A stretch of 64,000 bases of DNA from Acinetobacter pullicarnis (GTDB lineage: Bacteria > Pseudomonadota > Gammaproteobacteria > Pseudomonadales > Moraxellaceae): NCBI RefSeq assembly GCF_006352475.1, contig NZ_VCMZ01000001.1, positions 3,410,001 to 3,474,000 of the forward strand, written 5' to 3'. Position numbers and translations under genes: made by a program. A model generated the notes under the pieces. It was not told the DNA's origin. It saw nothing but the letters and a program-made list of their open reading frames with translations, and searched no databases. Positions 37,449 to 47,091 of the stretch are shown here, in pieces (position 1 is the first letter of the stretch; each line of letters starts with the position of its first letter).

Positions 37449-37488
37449 AAAAAGCAACTGTATTGCCTGATGCAACAGTTGCTTTTTT
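37449..37488 (+). terminator. Terminator of hemF
   Basis: Stem AAAGCAACTGT with its complement and a 13-base loop, followed by a T-run, 30 bases after the hemF stop. Confidence 0.85.
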
Positions 37489-37659
37489 CATATTAGAAAA
37501 GAATTCTCACAATTCTCTGTCTGATTTTTAAGTTACTTCCCCACATCACCTCAAGATCAGTTTACACTGGCTAAACTTCTGAAAAATGATTCCTTGTGTA
37601 CTTCACACAACCATCTCCGAATCGTGTATGAATCGGTACCATTAAGTTAGAGTTTGTCC

Positions 37660-37866
37660 ATGCCCACCTTAAGCACCAATCAAAAAATCATCTTGTCGAT
37701 TGGCATGCTGATTAGTTTACTTTGCTCATTCGCTGTCACTATTGCTTTTCAAAATGATATTTCAGACGGAATTAGCATGACCCTCAGCAGTCTATTAGTT
37801 GTTGCAATAATCGCGATCTTTGCCACCATTGTTTTAGAGGTTCTCGAATCCATCTGTAACCCTTAA
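37660..37866 (+). CDS. Small hydrophobic protein, two membrane segments
   Basis: The product is 68 residues from MPTLSTNQKIILSIGML; a TTG two codons upstream is the alternative. Two hydrophobic segments (about 10-30 and 42-62) are separated by a polar loop, QNDISDGIS. No family is recognised. It lies between hemF and aroE on the same strand, but terminator placement suggests separate transcription from hemF. Confidence 0.55.
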   Translation: MPTLSTNQKIILSIGMLISLLCSFAVTIAFQNDISDGISMTLSSLLVVAIIAIFATIVLEVLESICNP

Positions 37867-38089
37867 ACTCGTTTAACCCTGTTTAACCCCTCAACCCTCT
37901 TGAGGCGATTTCCTGACAATCTTTTAAGACCAAACCTGCTATTTAAATGCATGACAAACAAGGTCTTCACAACAAAACACTGATGTAGATCGCACTTTAT
38001 TCATTGCGCTTATTCTTCCTCAATATTTTGCCCTCCCGCTTAAATCACGTATATTGTGTCCATTGCTTTTTAAGTCATTGGATCGGTTT

Positions 38090-38878
38090 ATGCGCAAACA
38101 ATTTGCTGTTATTGGCAACCCCATTGAACAATCACGCTCACCCGAGCTGCATCATGCCTTTGCTCAAAGCCTAGGACTTGAGTTGGACTATCAGAAACGG
38201 CTTGCGCCACTTGATGGTTTTGAACAGAGTATGCAACAGTTTTTTGATGCGCAAGGTCTTGGCCTCAATGTAACCGTCCCCTTCAAAGAACAAGCCTATG
38301 CACGTTGTGATGTGTTGACCGAGCGCGCAAAAATTGCCAAAGCCGTCAATACTTTATGGCGTGTAGATGGTCAGCTTTATGGTGACAACACCGACGGACA
38401 GGGCCTAGTCGATGCGATTAAGGCCTTAGATTGGCCACTTCAGCACAGTAAAATATTAATTATTGGTGCGGGAGGAGCAACCCGTGGAGTGATTTACCCA
38501 CTGGCACAAGCCGGTGCCGACAAAATCGTGATTGCCAATCGGACTGTTGAACGTGCTACGCAATTAGTTGCAGACTTACAACCAGCAGTTGCAGGCACAA
38601 CCTTAAGCGCATGTGGCCTCGATCAACTTCAAGGTGAGTTTGATCTGGTCATCAATGCCACTTCGGCCAGTTTGTCTGGCGATGCGCTGATCTTACCCGA
38701 AGCATTACAGTTTAACTTTGCCTATGAAATGGCTTATGGAAAAGCCTCTAGCTTTTTAGAACAAGCACAGTTGCGCGGTGTTGCGCATAGTGATGGTTAT
38801 GGCATGTTGGTTGGACAAGCAGTTGAAGCTTTTGCAATTTGGCATGGTGTGCGCCCTGCGCTAAAACAGTTTTTATAA
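38090..38878 (+). CDS. aroE: Shikimate dehydrogenase
   Basis: AroE reduces 3-dehydroshikimate with NADPH in aromatic amino-acid synthesis. The product is 262 residues from MRKQFAVIGNPIEQSRSPELHH; the frame opens 12 codons earlier without homology. Motifs: shikimate-binding NVTVPFKEQA (catalytic Lys), DNTDGQG, and GAGGATRGV for NADPH. A terminator follows. Confidence 0.95.
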   Translation: MRKQFAVIGNPIEQSRSPELHHAFAQSLGLELDYQKRLAPLDGFEQSMQQFFDAQGLGLNVTVPFKEQAYARCDVLTERAKIAKAVNTLWRVDGQLYGDNTDGQGLVDAIKALDWPLQHSKILIIGAGGATRGVIYPLAQAGADKIVIANRTVERATQLVADLQPAVAGTTLSACGLDQLQGEFDLVINATSASLSGDALILPEALQFNFAYEMAYGKASSFLEQAQLRGVAHSDGYGMLVGQAVEAFAIWHGVRPALKQFL

Positions 38879-38917
38879 GCCGCACTCATTTTAAAAAACT
38901 TATAACGGTCTTAAATC

Positions 38918-38945
38918 AAAAAGCACCTCCTTGGAGGTGCTTTGT
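38918..38945. terminator. Terminator between aroE and the lipoprotein gene
   Basis: AAAGCACCTCC with its complement almost without loop, flanked by A-run and T-run, so it can work on both strands for the convergent genes. Confidence 0.75.
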
Positions 38946-38974
38946 TATTTGACTATCTAATTGTTTATCGATAA

Positions 38975-41299
38975 TTACTTAAAATGCTTTGCGGTTTTTT
39001 CAAAAACTTTGCGGTATATGCTGTAGTCAATATAGTCCTCTGCATCAGCTTGTAAACCCGCGACACTTTTCTCAGACAACTTGTTTTTTCTTGAATCGAG
39101 ATAAGCTTGTGCCAGAATCTCAGCGGTCGCTTTTAACTGTACTTGCTCAGCCTTGCTTAACTCTTGTTCTTCAAGGAAAAGTTGCACATAGTATTGCGCA
39201 AATACGGCTTTCGGCTGCTTGTATTGCTTCACTAACCCAAGCCATACTTGGTTTTGCTTGTACTGCTCAATCGCAGCTTCAACCACGTCATACACAGAAT
39301 CACCTAGTGAGTAGTCATACTGAGTACGGTCTTGTAAATGATGTACTTCAATCAGTCTTTCTAACTCAGCCAATTCCTTGCCTTTAGGGTTGTAAATGCT
39401 TTGATCGGCAAAACTATATGCATATACCCGTGCAATCTCACTCAATTGTTTTGCCGAATAATGCTGCACAACTTTAGGTTGATCTTGGGTCAACTGCATA
39501 ATATAAACCGCTTGATAGGTTTTACTATACGACTGGGTTTTGGCATAGACCTGCTGTGCCACATCTTCTAATTGCTCATCGAAGCTTTTTTTCGGTAGCT
39601 CAGTCGTCTTGCCTTCAGTTTTATCTAAATCTAATGTGTCCCATAACTGTTCAAATGCAGAGCCTTTTAGCATTTCTTTAAAGGTCACCGCATTTTTTAA
39701 AGTACTTTGAGGAATGGCCGTGGCTTTACCATAATTAATAATATTCATGTCGGTTTTAAATTTAATTCGGCCCAAATCTTCAATATGGTAATCAATACCA
39801 TAATCAATCGTTCTGGCGCGCCCTTGCGCATCTAGCCCAACATCAACCGTAATTGGATTGGTTTTTTGCTTGGCTAAAGCCGCATTAATCTCATCGGCAT
39901 GCTTCACCCAAAGCGTTTTAAAGCCTTGTGCATCAACGAAGTCGTCACTTGCATCTGGTTTAAATACCTCGGATAGCTCCGCAAGTGAAAGTAATGCTGC
40001 TGTTGCTGTCTTGAGTTCTGGTCGCTCATCCTGTTTTTCATCAGCGGCTAAAATATCAACACTAAATTCAGACTGGCAGTAGCTAATATCTCCCATTTTT
40101 GCAGTTTTGGGTTTTTCAGCCAGCGTTTCACATTGCTCTTCGCTTAAACCAGACGCTTCAGCGGCAACCACATCGACCTCATCTTCGTCGGACTGTGCAA
40201 CATCCTCTGCATCAACCTGAGCTTCGATATCTGCTAAATCTTCTTCATCCAAACCCTCGACTTCATCGGCATCTTGCGTTGAATATAAATGTGTATCAAC
40301 TAAATCACGTAGTTTAGAACTTGATTTATGCGCAGCAAGTGCCTCTCCAGTGAGGCCATACCCATAATAATCATCATCTTCCACTTCAGTTGCAGTGCTT
40401 TCGATAGCCTTAGCGTCATCTTTGGATTGGTCTTCTTTTGTATCTTTTAAAATCGAAGTTTTTAGAAAATTTTGATTTACATTGGCATAGAGAAATTGCT
40501 GCAAGACCATTTCTTCCAATGTAAAAGTGAGGCGTACTTTCTCAACCACTTGATTGGCTTTATCTTGTGAGTTTAAAGCAACCTGTTGAAGTTGTTTCGC
40601 ATCTGCCAATGCATAAGGAACCGCGGTACTTTGTTTGAGATACTGCACCACATTGTTTAAATCGACCTTATTGATGTCATCTTTGTATTTTGAAAAATCA
40701 AAATAGACAAAGCGATCGCGATTTTCCTTGGTCAGCAAATACGGTATAAAGCCAGCAATATTAAAATAGAATTTATCATTCTGAAAATCGAGGATCATTG
40801 GCGCGGTCATTTCAGACTTAGCGTTCGGCGTTTCATATTTATAGTGCAGATTTAAGGCGGCTAATTTCTGACGATAATGCACCGAGCCATCATAACTCAA
40901 CTGTATTGGTTCAAGGACGCCAGACATAATCTGAAAAACATCACGTTTAACCAATGGATTACTCGAACTTTGTTGTTCGGAAATCGTCGTATAAAAGGCT
41001 TGTTTTTGTTGTTTGGTCAGTTGGATATTCTGTGTTTTTAGATAGGCTTCGACTTGCTGCTCAAGTTTTTGATCTAACTTCTTTGCAGCAACTTCAGGCT
41101 TTACATTCGGATCAACATCCAAGGATAACTTAATACGTCCATTAAAATCATAGCTCGGATAGGCATAGATCGCATTTAAACCCGTCGTTGCTTTTTGATC
41201 AAGACTGGCATCCGTCCGAGATTGGGATTGAATGCTATAGGTTGAGCAGGCAGAGAGGCTAAGCCCAAACAGGCATAATGTTAAGGTTTTTAAACGCAT
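38975..41299 (-). CDS. Large putative lipoprotein A (paralogue of the next gene)
   Basis: The product is 774 residues with a lipoprotein signal (LTLCLFGLSLSAC, Cys18 as lipidated residue). The next conserved part, LSYDGSVHYR to MILDFQNDKFYFN (about 145-185), looks beta-rich. Residues of about 290-390 are a very acidic low-complexity region. A conserved cysteine pair with 17 residues between (C...ISYC) follows, then a C-terminal Gln/Lys-rich helical half with EIARVYAYSFADQSIYNPKG. Family unrecognised. It lies 144 bases downstream of a paralogue on the same strand. Confidence 0.75.
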   Translation of the reverse strand: MRLKTLTLCLFGLSLSACSTYSIQSQSRTDASLDQKATTGLNAIYAYPSYDFNGRIKLSLDVDPNVKPEVAAKKLDQKLEQQVEAYLKTQNIQLTKQQKQAFYTTISEQQSSSNPLVKRDVFQIMSGVLEPIQLSYDGSVHYRQKLAALNLHYKYETPNAKSEMTAPMILDFQNDKFYFNIAGFIPYLLTKENRDRFVYFDFSKYKDDINKVDLNNVVQYLKQSTAVPYALADAKQLQQVALNSQDKANQVVEKVRLTFTLEEMVLQQFLYANVNQNFLKTSILKDTKEDQSKDDAKAIESTATEVEDDDYYGYGLTGEALAAHKSSSKLRDLVDTHLYSTQDADEVEGLDEEDLADIEAQVDAEDVAQSDEDEVDVVAAEASGLSEEQCETLAEKPKTAKMGDISYCQSEFSVDILAADEKQDERPELKTATAALLSLAELSEVFKPDASDDFVDAQGFKTLWVKHADEINAALAKQKTNPITVDVGLDAQGRARTIDYGIDYHIEDLGRIKFKTDMNIINYGKATAIPQSTLKNAVTFKEMLKGSAFEQLWDTLDLDKTEGKTTELPKKSFDEQLEDVAQQVYAKTQSYSKTYQAVYIMQLTQDQPKVVQHYSAKQLSEIARVYAYSFADQSIYNPKGKELAELERLIEVHHLQDRTQYDYSLGDSVYDVVEAAIEQYKQNQVWLGLVKQYKQPKAVFAQYYVQLFLEEQELSKAEQVQLKATAEILAQAYLDSRKNKLSEKSVAGLQADAEDYIDYSIYRKVFEKTAKHFK

Positions 41300-41355
41300 A
41301 GAACTTTACATCCAATTTCTTTATCGATATGAAACATCAAAATTTTTCTTTTCGC

Positions 41356-41391
41356 TTTAAATAAGCGGCTAAAAATAGCCGCTTATTTAAA
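41356..41391 (-). repeat. Perfect 16-bp hairpin between the two lipoprotein genes
   Basis: A 16-bp perfect stem (TTTAAATAAGCGGCTA with its complement) and a four-base loop. No T-run follows in the minus direction. It may end or attenuate transcription from lipoprotein B or separate expression of the two genes. A second imperfect hairpin lies at about 41406-41435. Confidence 0.7.
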
Positions 41392-41443
41392 AGACTGGGT
41401 TACCCTTCAATTGCGCGCTCGTCGCAAATTGAATGGTTCAGCA

Positions 41444-43876
41444 TTACTTAAATTGCACTAATAATTTCTCATAAAGACTGCTGTACAAATCGTAATCGAT
41501 ATACTCTTCAGCACCTTGTGACAAACGTTGAATGCTTTTCTTCGACAATTTATTTTGTCTTGAATCTGCATAAGCTTGTGCTAAAACCTCAGCAGTGGCT
41601 TTTAACTGAACTTTCTCTTGAGCATCAAGCGTTTGCTCTTCAAGGAATTGCTGCATATATGCTTGTACAAAAATGGCTTTTGGCTGTTTATATTGTTTCA
41701 CCAATTTCTGCCATTCAAGTCGTTGCTTACGTTGATCCATGGCCTCAATCACCACTTCATAAACATCCGTACCGATTTCAGTGTCGTATTGACGACGCGA
41801 CTGTAATTGATGTTTCACCATCAACGCTTCTAATTCAGCCAATTGCTTCCCTTTCGGGTGATAAACACTTTGGTCTGCGAAACTATAGGCATAAACGCGG
41901 GCAATTTCATTCAATTCACGGGGCGTGTAATATTCAACAATTTGTGCATGTTCAAGTGATAGCTTCAATGCATAAACCGCTTCATAGGCTTTGCTATATG
42001 AGCCTGTCGCATCATAAACCTGTGCAGCCACATCATCTAACTGCTGTGAAATAGATTTAACCTTCGATTTTTCTGCGACTGCCTCAGTACTGGCAATGCC
42101 AAAAGCTGTGCTCATCCGTTCAACAATACTTTCAAGCATTGAACCTTTACTGGCTTCTTCAACCGATTTGGCATCTTTTAATTGACGCTGTGAAATTGCA
42201 GTCGCCTTGCCGTAGTTAAAAATATTGGTCTCTGATTTCAGATTCATCTGACCAAATTTCTCAACGTTGAAACTCAAGTCATAATCGGTAACAACGGCAC
42301 GACCTTGCGCATCTAACCCAATATCAGCGACATAGACATTACTTTTGTGCTTAGCCAAAAGCTGTTTAATTTCATCACTGTGCTGATTCCAAAGTTGCTT
42401 AAAAGCGACTGCATCGGTTAGTTTTTCTGAACCATAACTTTGGAATTTTTGGACCAATGCCTCATGCTCATCTGAAATAAAGGCGGCAAATGGGTTGTTA
42501 TTATCCTCAGAAGGCGCTGCCGAATTTAAAAGACCAATACCATAATTATCTTCACAATAAGTCACATCACCCAATTTACTGCGACCTGTTTGTTGACGCA
42601 GTGCATCACATTGCGGTTCGGTCAGACCATCATCAGTCGCGCTGAGTGCCTCTTCTGAGACCCCATAGGCTTCCTCTGCAGAAGCCGAATCTGCTGCAGA
42701 GTCATACTCATCTGCACCACCGACTGCAGCTTCAGCCGCTGCTGCATAAGCATTACTGGCTTCTGCGTAATTATCTGCTGCGTTGTCTGCCGCACTGTCT
42801 TCGACATAGGCTTCATCATCGCTATCACGTGCATCGTCACCACCGAGGTGTTCATTTACCAAACGATACAGTTTAATACTTTCACGATAAGCTTCAGCGC
42901 CCGCTGTGCTCATTTCCGAGGTTGCATAACGCACGTACTCTTCGTCTTCATCGCGCTCTACAGCGGCTTCGCTCACTGCTGACTTGGTATTGTCATTCAC
43001 CAATTTTTCGACATCAACGATGGAATTTGTCATAAATGACAGATTTACCGCTTCAAACAGACGCTGTTGTAAAAATAGTTCTTCGATACTTGAGGTTAAG
43101 CGTATTTTCTCAACAACACCTCGTGCCTTTTCTTGTGAACTTATGCTTAGACTTTTAAGTTGCTCAGGCTCCGCCAATACAAATGGAATCGCAGTATTGG
43201 CTTTGAGATAATCAACTAAGTTTTTCATATCAATTTTATCAAGGTCGCCTTTGAACTTGGAAAAATCGAAATAAGTTAAACTGTCTTGGCTTTGTGAGTT
43301 GACCATAAATGGCATGATGCCAAAGTAATTGACATAGAATTTACTGTTTTTAAAATCAAGCACCATCGGCACTTTCGTCTGTACCGATAAATTCGGTTTA
43401 TCGTATTTTGCCGTTAGGTTGAGCGAGCCGATCTGGTCGCGGTAATGCACTGAGCCATCATAGCTAAATTGAATGTTTGATAAAATATTACCGAGGAAGT
43501 CTTGAAATTTATCAGTACTTCCAGTACCACTATATGCATAGTCAGCATCTTTTTCTTGCGCAATCGCTTGATACAAATCTTGTTTTTGCTGTTTTGTTAA
43601 TTTAACATTTTGCGCATTCAAATAGGCTTCAAGTTGCTTCTCAAGCTGTGGTTCCAAGGTCTGCTGCTTGGATTGTTTTTGTTGCGCTGTCTCAGCCGCA
43701 AAATCCAATTTAAACTGCCCATTAAAATCAAAGCTCGGGGTGCTATAAATTGCATTCAATCCCTGCGTCGCTTTCTGATCTAGGCTTACTGTGGTTTGGT
43801 TGCTTTGGATTGCATGCATTGAACATGCAGAAAGACTCAAACCCAAAAGACATAATGTTAAATTTTTTAATCGCAT
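41444..43876 (-). CDS. Large putative lipoprotein B (paralogue of lipoprotein A)
   Basis: The product is 810 residues with a lipobox LTLCLLGLSLSAC (Cys18). It shares with lipoprotein A the opening SLDQKAT-GLNAIY, the FSYDGSVHYR block, an acidic Ala/Asp/Glu-rich region (about 305-420), the cysteine pair spaced 17 residues apart (QCDALR ... VTYC), and the C-terminal block EIARVYAYSFADQSVYHPKG and NKLSKKS. The acidic region differs most between the two. Function unknown; an envelope location is expected from the signal peptide. Confidence 0.75.
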   Translation of the reverse strand: MRLKNLTLCLLGLSLSACSMHAIQSNQTTVSLDQKATQGLNAIYSTPSFDFNGQFKLDFAAETAQQKQSKQQTLEPQLEKQLEAYLNAQNVKLTKQQKQDLYQAIAQEKDADYAYSGTGSTDKFQDFLGNILSNIQFSYDGSVHYRDQIGSLNLTAKYDKPNLSVQTKVPMVLDFKNSKFYVNYFGIMPFMVNSQSQDSLTYFDFSKFKGDLDKIDMKNLVDYLKANTAIPFVLAEPEQLKSLSISSQEKARGVVEKIRLTSSIEELFLQQRLFEAVNLSFMTNSIVDVEKLVNDNTKSAVSEAAVERDEDEEYVRYATSEMSTAGAEAYRESIKLYRLVNEHLGGDDARDSDDEAYVEDSAADNAADNYAEASNAYAAAAEAAVGGADEYDSAADSASAEEAYGVSEEALSATDDGLTEPQCDALRQQTGRSKLGDVTYCEDNYGIGLLNSAAPSEDNNNPFAAFISDEHEALVQKFQSYGSEKLTDAVAFKQLWNQHSDEIKQLLAKHKSNVYVADIGLDAQGRAVVTDYDLSFNVEKFGQMNLKSETNIFNYGKATAISQRQLKDAKSVEEASKGSMLESIVERMSTAFGIASTEAVAEKSKVKSISQQLDDVAAQVYDATGSYSKAYEAVYALKLSLEHAQIVEYYTPRELNEIARVYAYSFADQSVYHPKGKQLAELEALMVKHQLQSRRQYDTEIGTDVYEVVIEAMDQRKQRLEWQKLVKQYKQPKAIFVQAYMQQFLEEQTLDAQEKVQLKATAEVLAQAYADSRQNKLSKKSIQRLSQGAEEYIDYDLYSSLYEKLLVQFK

Positions 43877-44115
43877 AAGATTCTTTAAACACCCGATTTA
43901 ATTATCGTTTCAAGCCAATACGTTTAGGCTAATTGATCAAAATAAACCCTTAGGAGTCTAGCAAAAAAAACAACTTCCGACTTGTATTATTTATATCAAA
44001 TTCGCCTTTCTGACATTTTATTTAGCAGCAGTTATCAATGTATTTTTTATTTAAAAATGAATAATCAACCCATTGATTGAAAAATCCAAAACTATTTCTA
44101 TATTAGGATTAACAC

Positions 44116-45939
44116 ATGCCAACATATAAAGCTCCCTTACGTGACATCCGTTTCTTAATGAATGAGTTATTTGACTACCCTGCCCATTATGCAACCTTGC
44201 AAAATGGCGAAAATGCAGACCCAGATACCATTGAAATGATCTTAGAAGGCGCGGCAGATTACTGTGAAAATGTGCTTTCACCCCTCAATCAAAGCGGTGA
44301 TGAAGAAGGCTGTCATTTCAATGATGGTGAAGTCACCACCCCCAAAGGCTTTAAAGCTGCCTATGACCAGTTTGTACAAGGCGGCTGGCAAGGACTTTCT
44401 TATCCAGAAGAATTCGGTGGCCAAGGCTTACCGATGTCATTGAACCTGATTAAATCTGAAATGATGGGCACCGCCAACTGGTCGTTCACCATGTACCCAG
44501 GTTTAAGTATGGGTTGTATGAACACCATCATGCAGTTTGGTACAGACGAACAGAAAAACACTTACATGCCGCATTTGGTTGCAGGGACTTGGGCTGGCAC
44601 CATGTGTTTGACTGAGCCACAATGTGGTACCGACTTAGGTCAGGTCAAAAGTAAAGCAGAAGCCAATGCAGATGGCAGCTATAAAATTAGTGGCACCAAA
44701 ATCTTCATCTCTGCGGGTGAACATGATTTAACTGAAAACATCGTGCACATTGTATTGGCACGTCTCCCAGATGCACCTGCTGGTACTCGTGGCATCTCCT
44801 TATTTATTGTTCCTAAATTCCTACCGACTGCTGACGGTGGCATTGGCGAACGCAATGGTGTGAGCTGTGGTTCGATTGAACATAAAATGGGGATTCGTGC
44901 CTCTGCAACGGCCGTATTGAACTTTGACGATGCGATTGGTTATCTGATTGGTGAACCCAACAAAGGCCTACATGCCATGTTCACCTTTATGAATACTGCA
45001 CGTATTGGTACTGCGGTACAAGGTTTGGCACATGCTGAGTTGTCCTTCCAAGGTGCACTCCCATACGCCAAAGAACGTATGTCAATGCGCGCACTGTCTG
45101 GTAAAAAAGAACCTGAAAAAGTTGCTGATCCGATCATTTACCATGCCGATGTTCGTCGTATGCTCTTAACCCAGAAAGCCATTGCCGAAGGTGGCCGTGC
45201 CATGATTTATCATGCTGCACAAATTGCCGATAAAATGGCGGATGCATTGGCACAAGGCGATCAAGAAAAATTTGATGCCTATGATGACAAACTTGGCTTC
45301 TTCACCCCAATTTTAAAAGGCTTTTTAACTGAGCTTGGCTTAGAAGCTGCCAACCATGGTATGCAAATCTTTGGTGGCCACGGTTATATCAAAGAGCATG
45401 GCATGGAACAAATTGCCCGTGATGCACGTATCGCAACGCTTTATGAAGGTACAACTGGCGTACAAGCGTTGGATCTGATTGGTCGTAAAGTCTTGTTGTC
45501 TTCTAAAGGTAAAGTGGTGCGTGAATATACGGCTGAAATCTTAAGATTTGCAGGTCGTCATGCACCCAATAAATATATGCGTCGCTTCTCTTGGGATCTC
45601 ACCAAAATCTGCGCACAATGGAATGCTTTAACGGTTCGTATCATGCTTGCAGCACGTAAAGACCGCGATATCGTTTCCAGTGCTTCGGTTGATTTCTTAA
45701 TGTTCTCAGGCTATGCCATGATGGCGTATTTCTGGGCACAACAAGCGGCTGTCGCTTCTGAAAAATTAGAAGATGGCACTGGTAAAGAATCAGTTGAATT
45801 CTATAAAGCGAAAATTAAAGTGGCTGATTTTTACTTTGAACGGATCTTGCCACGCACCCAAGGTCACGCTGAAGCCATGGTTAATCCATCTCGCACCATG
45901 ACCTCACTGCCTGCTGATCATTTTAGTTTTGATTACTAA
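44116..45939 (+). CDS. Acyl-CoA dehydrogenase
   Basis: This 607-residue flavoenzyme is longer than the roughly 380-residue classical type and carries an extra C-terminal helical region, as in the bacterial medium/long-chain subfamily. FAD/substrate segments MCLTEPQCGTDLGQVKSKA, GTKIFISAGEHD and catalytic-base region LYEGTTGVQALDLIGRK are present. It would catalyse the alpha,beta-dehydrogenation of acyl-CoA in beta-oxidation. It stands alone, with a strong hairpin after its stop. A TTGAAA-16-TATATT element lies only 12 bases before the ATG and is too close to be a convincing promoter. Confidence 0.92.
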   Translation: MPTYKAPLRDIRFLMNELFDYPAHYATLQNGENADPDTIEMILEGAADYCENVLSPLNQSGDEEGCHFNDGEVTTPKGFKAAYDQFVQGGWQGLSYPEEFGGQGLPMSLNLIKSEMMGTANWSFTMYPGLSMGCMNTIMQFGTDEQKNTYMPHLVAGTWAGTMCLTEPQCGTDLGQVKSKAEANADGSYKISGTKIFISAGEHDLTENIVHIVLARLPDAPAGTRGISLFIVPKFLPTADGGIGERNGVSCGSIEHKMGIRASATAVLNFDDAIGYLIGEPNKGLHAMFTFMNTARIGTAVQGLAHAELSFQGALPYAKERMSMRALSGKKEPEKVADPIIYHADVRRMLLTQKAIAEGGRAMIYHAAQIADKMADALAQGDQEKFDAYDDKLGFFTPILKGFLTELGLEAANHGMQIFGGHGYIKEHGMEQIARDARIATLYEGTTGVQALDLIGRKVLLSSKGKVVREYTAEILRFAGRHAPNKYMRRFSWDLTKICAQWNALTVRIMLAARKDRDIVSSASVDFLMFSGYAMMAYFWAQQAAVASEKLEDGTGKESVEFYKAKIKVADFYFERILPRTQGHAEAMVNPSRTMTSLPADHFSFDY

Positions 45940-45953
45940 TTTGAACTGACAAA

Positions 45954-45977
45954 AAAGTCAGCCTCAAAGCTGACTTT
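45954..45977 (+). terminator. Hairpin after the acyl-CoA dehydrogenase gene (first)
   Basis: AAAGTCAGC with its complement around a six-base loop, 15 bases after the stop; preceded by an A-run and followed only by TTCATT, so a moderate terminator. Confidence 0.6.
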
Positions 45978-45981
45978 CATT

Positions 45982-46017
45982 CAATAACAAAGCGCGCTAC
46001 GGCGCGCTTTGTTATTG
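45982..46017. terminator. Strong hairpin between convergent genes
   Basis: A perfect 16-bp stem (CAATAACAAAGCGCGC with its complement) and a TACG tetraloop. It lies between the acyl-CoA dehydrogenase gene and the convergent gene ending at 46061, and could serve either. Confidence 0.7.
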
Positions 46018-46060
46018 ATGCTGTGTAATTCACGATACTATTATGCATCTACCCCAGTAT

Positions 46061-46912
46061 TTACATCATTTTAGAAGCGATTTTAACTGCGGTACCACCA
46101 CCAGGCACCACCATCGTCGCCAACTCCGCACTGAGTTCAATTAAATTATCTCGGGTAAAGGTTTGTTCAAAAGTATTCTTAAACCAATTACCACCTTCAA
46201 CAATTTCACCAGTTAAGCCATCAACCTCAATCACCCCGACTTTATCTGTAGTCGACCAACGGTACTCGAATGCATATACCGGTCGAAAATACAGATGTAA
46301 AGCCGTAATTTCTTCAGCATCACGTTCAATCGTCGTAGCATTAATCACTTGATTCTGTAATTCAGAGCGCACCACACTGGTCAACTCATCAACCGACAAC
46401 AATGGCTTGAGGACATTGTCCAACGCAACTTGTTGGACTTCTTCGTGATTAAATTTATTAATATATTCAATGAATGCTTTGGTTTTTATGCCACGCTTTA
46501 ACCCATCAAAGTGTCCCGCATATTCAATCGAACGATGGCAATGCTCAACCACGGGAACATCTATTTTTGATTTATCCTGCTGACGAATAACTGGATAATT
46601 TGCCGACTCACTCGCTGTTGCTTTACTTGAAATCGCAGTCGCATGTGGATTGTGTACTGGAATGGCATAGGTGACTTCACAGGTATAATCGAGCTGACGG
46701 CGACTGGCGACATACCAAAAAGGTTCATAACGTAAGATTTGGTCTTTGAGCACCACGGTTTCATCGGTCGGCCGATTGAAGGGATTAAACTTATTTAAAC
46801 CAAATGCATTGAGTTTCTTTTTCTCAGCTTGCTGTTTCGCTGATGCAAACTCAAAAACTTTACTAAAAACAAAAATTTTGTGATTTTCAGGCTTGGCTTC
46901 TAATTTCTGCAT
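46061..46912 (-). CDS. Unrecognised 283-residue protein
   Basis: The product is read from MQKLEAKPENHKIFVFSKV because GGGGA lies 7 bases before that ATG; the frame opens 4 codons earlier. The C-terminal half contains ALHLYFRPVYAFEYRWST followed by VGVIEVDGLTGEIVEGGNWF, a pattern like those of proteins that bind or process peptides, but I cannot name a family. A weakly hydrophobic C-terminus (ELATMVVPGGGTAVKIASKM) is not a clear membrane span. No signal peptide is seen. Confidence 0.65.
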   Translation of the reverse strand: MQKLEAKPENHKIFVFSKVFEFASAKQQAEKKKLNAFGLNKFNPFNRPTDETVVLKDQILRYEPFWYVASRRQLDYTCEVTYAIPVHNPHATAISSKATASESANYPVIRQQDKSKIDVPVVEHCHRSIEYAGHFDGLKRGIKTKAFIEYINKFNHEEVQQVALDNVLKPLLSVDELTSVVRSELQNQVINATTIERDAEEITALHLYFRPVYAFEYRWSTTDKVGVIEVDGLTGEIVEGGNWFKNTFEQTFTRDNLIELSAELATMVVPGGGTAVKIASKMM

Positions 46913-47052
46913 AGATTTCCCCATTTAAAATCTTATTATTCAATTTTAGTCAGCGTGCAGATCTAAACCACACAAGCCACACCTTATATATTAATTTTAT
47001 TTATTTCAAATATTTAAATTTAACAAGTTGCATCTTACAGGGCTTAAAACTT

Positions 47053-47081
47053 TAAGGAGCTCAAACCGATTGAGCCCCTTG
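47053..47081 (-). terminator. Terminator of the hemW-like gene
   Basis: AAGGGGCTCAA and its near-complement (one mismatch) with a short loop, followed by TAAAGTTTTAAG on the minus strand; 11 bases after the stop. Confidence 0.55.
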
Positions 47082-47091
47082 ACGGTTTAAC

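Noticed and set aside
44077..44104. TTGAAA-16-TATATT as promoter of the acyl-CoA dehydrogenase gene.
   Set aside because: It would start transcription only about five bases before the ATG and exclude the AGGA ribosome-binding site; a more distant promoter is more likely.
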